64,000 nucleotides of DNA from positions 10,274,813-10,338,812 of the forward strand of contig NC_064041.1 in NCBI RefSeq assembly GCF_932526225.1, given 5' to 3'. The notes under the pieces are model-generated. The model ran no database searches, had not been told where the DNA came from, and saw nothing but the letters and a program-made list of their open reading frames with translations. Positions 12,501 to 21,500 of this stretch are shown here, piece after piece. Numbering within the stretch: the first letter of the stretch is position 1; each line of letters begins with the position of its first letter. The translations under genes were made by a program, and so were the position numbers. The DNA is from Nematostella vectensis (lineage: Eukaryota; Cnidaria; Anthozoa; Actiniaria; Edwardsiidae).

Positions 12501-15500
12501 AGCCATGCCAGAGCCGTAGCAAGCAAGGAGAGTCTGTATAGTGTTAAAAGTTCGAGCCATGCCAGGGCCGTAGCAAGCAAGGGGAGTCTGTATAGTGTTA
12601 AAAGTTCGAGCCATGCCAGGCCCGTAGCAAGCAATGGGAGTCTGTATAGTGTTAAAAGTTCGAGCCATGCCAGGCCCGTAGCAAGCAAGGGGAGTCTGTA
12701 TAGTGTTAAAAGTTCGAGCCATGCCAGGCCCGTAGCAAGCAAGGGGAGTCTGTATAGTGTTAAAAGTTCGAGCCATGCCAGGCCCGTAGCAAGCAAGGGG
12801 AGTCTGTATAGTGTTAAAAGTTCGAGCCATGCCAGGGCCGTAGCAAGCAAGGGGAGTCTGTATAGTGTTAAAAGTTCGAGCCATGTCAGGGCCGTAGCAA
12901 CAAGGGGAGTCTGTATAGTGTTAAAAGTTCGAGCCATGCCAGGGCCGTAGCAAGCAAGGGGAGTCTGTATAGTGTTAAAAGTTCGAGCCATGCCAGGGCC
13001 GTAGCAAGCAAGGGGAGTCTGTATAGTGTTAAAAGTTCGAGCCATGCCAGGGCCGTAGCAAGCAAGGGGAGTCTGTATAGTGTTAAAAGTTCGAGCCATT
13101 CCAGGGCCGTAGCAAGCAATGGGAGTCTGTATAGTGTTAAAAGTTCGAGCCATGCCAGGGCCGTAGCAAGCAATGGGAGTCTGTATAGTGTTAAAAGTTC
13201 GAGCCATGCCAGGGCCGTAGCAAGCAATGGGAGTCTGTATAGTGTTAAAAGTTCGAGCCATGCCAGGGCCGTAGCAAGCAATGGGAGTCTGTATAGTGTT
13301 AAAAGTTCGAGCCATGCCAGGGCCGTAGCAAGCAAGAGGATGGGGGCAGCTGCCAACTATCCAAAAACCCCCACCCCCACCCCCACGCTCCTTAGCCATA
13401 AGGCCCCGAACTTTACAAAGGACATATTGATAATATAGAAATACCAATACAACGAATGGCTGACTCCCTCCACCACTCACAGATGAGCTTAGAAATGGCC
13501 ATATTCAGTTTCGATTTGGTAGATCTCGCAGGTAACCAAAATGTCTGGATTTCACTCAATCACCTTTAATCTTAGAAAAACAGAATAAGCCAGTGACAAA
13601 TCTTGATTCTTAATTTAAAACTTTTAATCCAGTGGAGATCGGACCAACACCGGTCATTGTATCGGCGCAGCAACGAATCGGTCTGTCGCACCAGAGAGAG
13701 GCTTGTCATCTGTCGCGGTGTCTTTTGTCCGCCTTCTGGTTCACGGCTCGATGCTGATTGGCTCATTCCAAGATGCACAGGTAAAGGTCACGTGACGGTC
13801 AATGCTAATGGGCATTTACTCTGTTCTAGTTGGTATAACACAGGGTTGATGAAAATTCTTTTCTGTATTGGAGAGGCGCTCAAAACCTCAAACCTTTTTT
13901 GAATAAATCCCCTCAATTTTTATTGGCTTTTAATGCAATCCAAAATGTTACTAAAAAGCTACCACGACCGTCAGCTATTTACATTATCACTTCTCGCACA
14001 GATTGAGGATTGTTGGCCAGCAGATTTACAGAGAGTATTAACACAGCTGAAACCTCTCGGGCCTCTGCTCCGGTCTGTGAAGTTTAAAATTGTCCCGACA
14101 CCAAAAGTCTTTTTAAAAGTCGGGCCAACACCAAATGGGTGTCCCGACTGATCGGCACGTGTAAATCACGTGTATAACCTGTATGTTTCCTTACAGCACG
14201 TTGCTCAGATGATTACCCCGTACGTCACACCAAACGCGGTACAGCAATTCCTCTGGAATCACGTGGCCAACGACTTGCGCCTTCTCACGCAAAGCAGCGG
14301 TCGTAGCGTGGATGATGCAATACTCAGCGTCCATTTGCTGATACGTAACATCGCTACACATGCGCAGATGAATGCAGGTGTGTTACCATGGATACGTTAA
14401 TGCTGCTGTGGTGACGTTAAAGACCCCCTGCGCATCGGCTGTCGGTGTTCATTAGGGTTTTATTTTTAGGTAATTATGGAATGCTGAAGTCCAAGCAAGC
14501 CCGCGCTCAGTGGGAACAGCAGTTCAATCAGGTTGTACTGGCCCCGACCCTCGTGGTGAGCTTTCTTCTTTATTGTTAATTATTCTCCTCGACCCGCTTT
14601 TTGTGTATCCTTCTTCATTTTTCTCATTTTTTTCATCTTCGTTACCTCTTTGGAGTGTCAGTGCTGAAAAACGCAAGACTAGTTTCAGTACCGCGCAGTT
14701 AAACCAGCCTTTCTGTTTTGAGGCTAAAATCACTCCCTTATTATCAAATAAATCTATCAGCTTTTGTAAGTTGAACAAACGCCGTACTTTCCATAAGCCT
14801 AATGCTAGGCTAAAACATCGTATTATCTATGAGCCGTATTCAATGCAAATGCATGCAAAGGAATCGAGTCTATTGTTTATTTAGCACTGTCCATTTGAGT
14901 GGGGCAAAATAATAATAATATAATATTAATAATAATAATCATAGCATATTATCTTGACGCTTCTTCTTTCAGAACGTTAATGAGTCAATTCAACAAAGCC
15001 TGCAGTTGATTGCAAACGACACAAGATTCGGTATGCATTTGTCCTTTACAGGGGGTAGGTCTACGAGCTCAAATGAGGGGGGGGAGGCAAGTATCTCATA
15101 AAGGGGGGTAACGTCTGGAAATATACTTTTTAGAACTTACAGATATCTACGGCCAGGAAAATTATCATGTTTCGTTATTGTATACTGTGCGAGAGTAATG
15201 CTTATTTAACATGTTTTGGTATTGTAGACTTTCCACTTTACTGCTTGATAGTTTGACACCCTATGTACTTTACGAACACTGTTGCAGGCTCGGACCCACT
15301 CCTCCGCCAGCTATACGAGCTTGACGCGGGCGCAGAAGATCTCACCCAGGGTATCAACCCAGGATGCACCGCCCTTTGGCGCCACAGAAATCCCGTCAGT
15401 TTAGATCACATGACTCGAGCCTTTAACGAGTCGCAAACAGACCAGTACCCAGTCCTAAAGGCGTTCCTGGAGCAGGTTAGAGATAATAGTTTTTGACCGC

Positions 15501-18500
15501 ACGGCCGTAGGGGAGTGACAGACTTTTCTTTGTGTACTTCTGCTCTTTTTCGTTTTTATAGGAGGGCAATGTCACATGCACTTTTTCTGTTTTGGTGATT
15601 TGATTCGGTTGGTTGCATAAAATCTGCCAGTTTAATGTTTTGTACAGGATTGTTTTATCCAAACTTTAGTTTTTGTAGCAAATTGTGTTGATTTAAATAT
15701 TTTCATGGGGGATTTGTGTTATCTGCAATCTTTATGCTTGTTGTTTTGTAGCAGATTGTGTTGATTTAAATATTTTCATGGGGGATTTGTGTTATCTGCA
15801 ATCTTTATGCTTGTTGTTTTGTAGCAGATTGTGTTGATTTAAATATTTTCATGGGGGATTTGTGTTATCTGCAATCTTTATGCTTGTTGTTTTGTAGCAG
15901 ATTGTGTTGATTTAAATATTTTCATGGGGGATTTGTGTTATCTGCAATCTTTATTCTTGTTGTTTTGTAGCAGATTGTGTTGATTTAAATATTTTCATGG
16001 GGGATTTGTGTTATCTGCAATCTTTATGCTTGTTGTTTTGTAGCAGATTGTGTTGATTAAAATATTTTCATGGGGGATTTGTGTTATCTGCAATCTTTAT
16101 GCTTGTTGTTTTGTAGCAGATTGTGTTGATTTAAATATTTTCATGGGGGCTTTGTGTTATCTGCAATCTTTATGCTTGTTGTTTTGTAGCAGATTGTGTT
16201 GATTTAAATATTTTCATGGGGGATTTGTGTTATCTGCAATCTTTATGCTTGTTGTTTTGTAGCAGATTGTGTTGATTTGAATATTTTCATGGGGGATTTG
16301 TGTTATCTGCAATCTTTCTGCTTGTTGTTTTGTAGCAGATTGTGTTGATTTAAATATTTTCATGGGGGCTTTGTGTTATCTGCAATCTTTATGCTTGTTG
16401 TTTTGTAGCAGATTGTGTTGATTTAAATATTTTCATGGGGGCTTTGTGTTATCTGCAATCTTTATGCTTGTTGTTTTGTAGCAGATTGTGTTGATTTAAA
16501 TATTTTCATGGGGGATTTGTGTTATCTGCAATCTTTATGCTTGTTGTTTTGTAGCAGATTGTGTTGATTTAAATATTTTCATGGGGGATTTGTGTTATCT
16601 GCAATCTTTATGCTTGTTGTTTTGTAGCAGACTGTGTTGATTTAAATATTTTCATGGGGGATTTGTGTTATCTGCAATCTTTATGCTTGTTGTTTTGTAG
16701 CAGATTGTGTTGATTTAAATATTTTCATGGGGGATTTGTGTTATCTGCAATCTTTATGCTTGTTGTTTTGTAGCAGATTGTGTTGATTTAAATATTTTCA
16801 TGGGGTTTTGTGTTATCTGCAATCTTTATGCTTGTTGTTTTGTAGCAGACTGTGTTGTGTGCACTTGTTTGTTATGTTTTAATGGGGATTGTATTGTATG
16901 CAAACTTTGGTTTGGTTATTTTTGCTTTAGGAAAGTGTGTTGTGTGCACTTGTTTGTTATGTTTTAATGGGGATTGTATTGTATGCAAACTTTGGTTTGG
17001 TTATTTTTGCTTTAGGAAAGTGTGTTGTGTGCACTTGTTTGTTATGTTTTAATGGGGATTGTATTGTATGCAAACTTTGGTTTGGTTATTTTTGCTTTAG
17101 GAAAGTGTGTTGTGTGCACTTGTTTGTTATGTTTTAATGGGGATTGTATTGTATGCAAACTTTGGTTTGGTTATTTTTGCTTTAGGAAAGTGTGTTGCGT
17201 GCACTTGTTTGTTGTGTTTTAATGGGGATTGTATTGTATGCAAACTTTGGTTTGGTTATTTTTGCTTTAGGAAAGTGTGTTGTGTGCACTTGTTTGTTGT
17301 GTTTTAATGGGGATTGTATTGTATGCAAACTTTGGTTTGGTTATTTTTGCTTTAGGAAAGTGTGTTGCGTGCACTTGTTTGTTGTGTTTTAATGGGGATT
17401 GTATTGTATGCAAACTTTGGTTTGGTTATTTTTGCTTTAGGAAAGTGTGTTGCGTGCACTTGTTTGTTATGTTTTAATGGGGATTGTATTGTATGCAAAC
17501 TTTGGTTTGGTTATTTTTGCTTTAGGAAAGTGTGTTGCGTGCACTTGTTTGTTGTGTTTTAATGGGGATTGTATTGTATGCAAACTTTGGTTTGGTTATT
17601 TTTGCTTTAGGAAAGTGTGTTGTGTGCACTTGTTTGTTGTGTTTTAATGGGGATTGTATTGTATGCAAACTTTGGTTTGGTTATTTTTGCTTTAGGAAAG
17701 TGTGTTGTGTGCACTTGTTTGTTATGTTTTAATGGGGATTGTATTGTATGCAAACTTTGGTTTGGTTATTTTTGCTTTAGGAAAGTGTGTTGTGTGCACT
17801 TGTTTGTTATGTTTTAATGGGGATTGTATTGTATGCAAACTTTGGTTTGGTTATTTTTGCTTTAGGAAAGTGTGTTGCGTGCACTTGTTTGTTATGTTTT
17901 AATGGGGATTGTATTGTATGCAAACTTTGGTTTGGTTATTTTTGCTTTAGGAAAGTGTGTTGTGTGCACATGTTTGTTGTGTTTTAATGGGGATTGTATT
18001 GTATGCAAACTTTGGTTGGGTTATTTTTGCTTTAGGAAAGTGTGTTGTGTGCACTTGTTTGTTATGTTTTAATGGGGATTGTATTGTATGCAAACTTTGG
18101 TTTGGTTATTTTTGCTTTAGGAAAGTGTGTTGCGTGCACTTGTTTGTTATGTTTTAATGGGGATTGTATTGTATGCAAACTTTGGTTTGGTTATTTTTGC
18201 TTTAGGAAAGTGTGTTGTGTGCACTTGTTTGTTGTGTTTTAATGGGGATTGTATTGTATGCAAACTTTGGTTTGGTTATTTTTGCTTTAGGAAAGTGTGT
18301 TGCGTGCACTTGTTTGTTATGTTTTAATGGGGATTGTATTGTATGCAAACTTTGGTTTGGTTATTTTTGCTTTAGGAAAGTGTGTTGTGTGCACTTGTTT
18401 GTTGTGTTTTAATGGGGATTGTATTGTATGCAAACTTTGGTTTGGTTATTTTTGCTTTAGGAAAGTGTGTTGTGTGCACTTGTTTGTTGTGTTTTAATGG

Positions 18501-21500
18501 GGATTGTATTGTATGCAAACTTTGGTTTGGTTATTTTTGCTTTAGGAAAGTGTGTTGCGTGCACTTGTTTGTTGTGTTTTAATGGGGATTGTATTGTATG
18601 CAAACTTTGGTTTGGTTATTTTTGCTTTAGGAAAGTGTGTTGTGTGCACTTGTTTGTTATGTTTTAATGGGGATTGTATTGTATGCAAACTTTGGTTTGG
18701 TTATTTTTGCTTTAGGAAAGTGTGTTGTGTGCACTTGTTTGTTATGTTTTAATGGGGATTGTATTGTATGCAAACTTTGGTTTGGTTATTTTTGCTTTAG
18801 GAAAGTGTGTTGTGTGCACTTGTTTGTTGTGTTTTAATGGGGATTGTATTGTATGCAAACTTTGGTTTGGTTATTTTTGCTTTAGGAAAGTGTGTTGCGT
18901 GCAATCCGGCTACTCCCAGATGTCTTGAGGCTACAAAGGCTGTTAATGGAAAGGTTTCACCGGACACTGGACCGTGGCCGGACAGATAAACTCAAACTCA
19001 AGGAGTTCTACAAGCAAATTCGCCCCGGTAACATGTTAACATGTAGCATGCCATGGAACCCCGTTACTGCGGGTTTTGATATTCTGCGAACTCTCGACGA
19101 CGATTTCCAACTGCTAAATTCCCTTGTGACTTACGTCAGTCACAATCCTTTAAGGGGTTTCATTGGCCAGCACTGAAATGGTTTCCCCCCTTGTGCCACT
19201 GTAGTGGTTTAAATTTTGTGATTCTTGAAATGTATAAGCAGATCTTTATTCCCCGTAATGGCGGTTTGTTAAGTAGCCCACGAAAAACTTGGAAAGTAGC
19301 CCCTTTAACTGTTGACTTCCTTTGATCAGGCACTGCCAAAGAGTACCGCAAGCTTGTCCCAAGTTTCCGGTCCGCGTGGAAGATTTTCAAAGAAAGTGAA
19401 AACATACCAGGTAACGAGGATTGACAAACCTTCGACCCAAAAATATCTTTCCTGCTAGGAGAGGTCTCTCCAGTGTCAAAAATGAAGAGACCTTTGTTGG
19501 GCCCCAACGAATTCTTTGATTTTACCACCATTCACTTTTTCTGGGTGATACCAAACCGGTTTTCAAATACGGTTTTTTTTGTTCCTAGGGAAACGCACAA
19601 ACAATGTTTTATGTGTGTGTGTGTTTTCGCTCATTGTGTATTTGTGCGTAGTGTACGATTGGATGATATTGTCGTTTTTTGAATAGCAAGACCGTGAACG
19701 ACGAAAACCGGTTCTTCGCTGTCACGTTTCGCGTGAAATATCACTCGTTGCCTGATACGTGCTCGGTAGGGAACTTGTCACGGGCCAGCAAAAAGCCTCT
19801 CTCATTCCTGGTGCTCGAGAGACTTCTGCTAGCAGGGAAACAAAACAAGCTTTAACAAGTTTCTTTGGAGTTGTAGGAGGTGTTCGCGCTGTAGACTATC
19901 ATTGTTCGAAATAGCCCGCCCTAGGCTCATCCTTGCCTATTACGGACTATTGACATGATTTATTTTTATCGAAACTAAATACAAATTGAGCACTAAACAC
20001 TAAATGCCTTCGCCGTTGTTGTTGCTTATAATATGGATGCAGTGCAAGTGAGAATGTAGGTTTTACTAATCCTAACCCCAACCATTACTATAGTGAACAA
20101 TATATGAAGGACCAACGTATTTAAGTTCCCAACTGCTGACCTCTTCCCGCAGGCGCATCCGAAGCCGAGAGGCGACTGTTGGAGACTGATGTTGGAGACG
20201 ACTGCCCGGTCGCCCTTTTCCTCCCGTCCAATAGTGGCCCGGGGACCTGCTCACTAGTGCTAGTCAGATTCCTGGTGCATACTCACAACGAGCTACTGCA
20301 GCTGTACAATCGGTCAGCGGACATCCACAGCAGGTACAAGTAACGTCTTTGCTATCCACGCGTTTACGAGAAAACCTTATTACTTTTACTTTAACTAAAC
20401 AGAATTTTTCTTTTCTTAAAGAAAAACGACTAGTTTTTTTTTCCAATTCAGGTTTCCCACTCAAACTATGATACAAATTTAAAAAAACACATATTGCATA
20501 CATTTAACAATCATGTTTAAAAAGGGGAATTTCGCTTCCATACAGTAAAATGCTACGACCCTTAACGAGGCAACACACAAATCATACAACAGCAAATTAT
20601 GATCGGGAATTTTTTTACAAAAACAAGGCTGTGAGGATCCGCTTCTGGTATGATTTTTGGGCGTTGTGTATTAGCGCGTCGGCCTCTTACCGCTGTGGCC
20701 CAGGTTCGAATCCTGACACTCTGATTTGGGATTCTCCCGAGTTCATGCCTTGATTCGAATTGTGTCATAAGTGAGTTCTCCTGTGTTTCCAGTCTTCTCG
20801 GATAAGGACTCTAAACCGGATGTCCCGTCGCTTCAAGCTCCACTACACTCACCTGAATAGAAAGGATTTAATAAAAAGAATAAACAATATACAATAAACC
20901 ATCTGGTAGTGACCAGTGGCAGTATTTACTAACTACACAAGATGAGTCACTCGATTTTTTCCTTTCTCCTTTCTCTCCATCTTTTTTCTTTCCTTTCTCA
21001 TTTACTGCTTAGAAACTTTGTTATAAGCGCAAAGACAAGACACAAAGGCTGTTATTCCGAAGATAGGGTTATCTTCGTTTGTAATAATGACGTGGAATTC
21101 CTTTTGTAGCGATGTGCCCCACGTACCGCTGGCCAAAGTGAGAGAGGCTCACTTAGTGTCCTATAACCCTGACCGGGACCTTTTGCCACTGGTGCTCGGG
21201 CAATGCCGCTACTCGTTCGAGGTTGCACAGGGAGCCCATGTAACGTACGACTGGGTTGGCATGGAAAGACAAGTGATTGACAGGTTTATACGTGGGAGGG
21301 CGCTCATTGACTTCAAGGTGAGGGGATGACAGGCCCTGCTCGAGTGTGCTCTAAAATTGCCCAGTAAAATATGTACTATTTATTTTTATGACTTTGTGAT
21401 TCGTAATGGGACGGGTAAGAATGTTGTCAACATTACCACAGCGCTCAGTTTATTGTCCGTTTTAGTCAAGTTGGAGTTTATTTAAGTGGTTAACGTGTTA

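Noticed and set aside
12131-13480. Minus-strand 449-residue frame (ACYGPGMARTFNTIQTP repeats)
   Set aside because: Read-through of the 54-bp intron array; composition-driven.
13933-14151. Frame containing IEDCWPADLQRVLTQ as an extra RNF213 exon
   Set aside because: Exons 18 and 19 join in phase without it, and the region has no counterpart in RNF213.
16852-18928. A ladder of 66-residue plus-strand frames (MLCALVCYVLMGIVL-type)
   Set aside because: One copy per 85-bp unit, overlapping, in an intron array.
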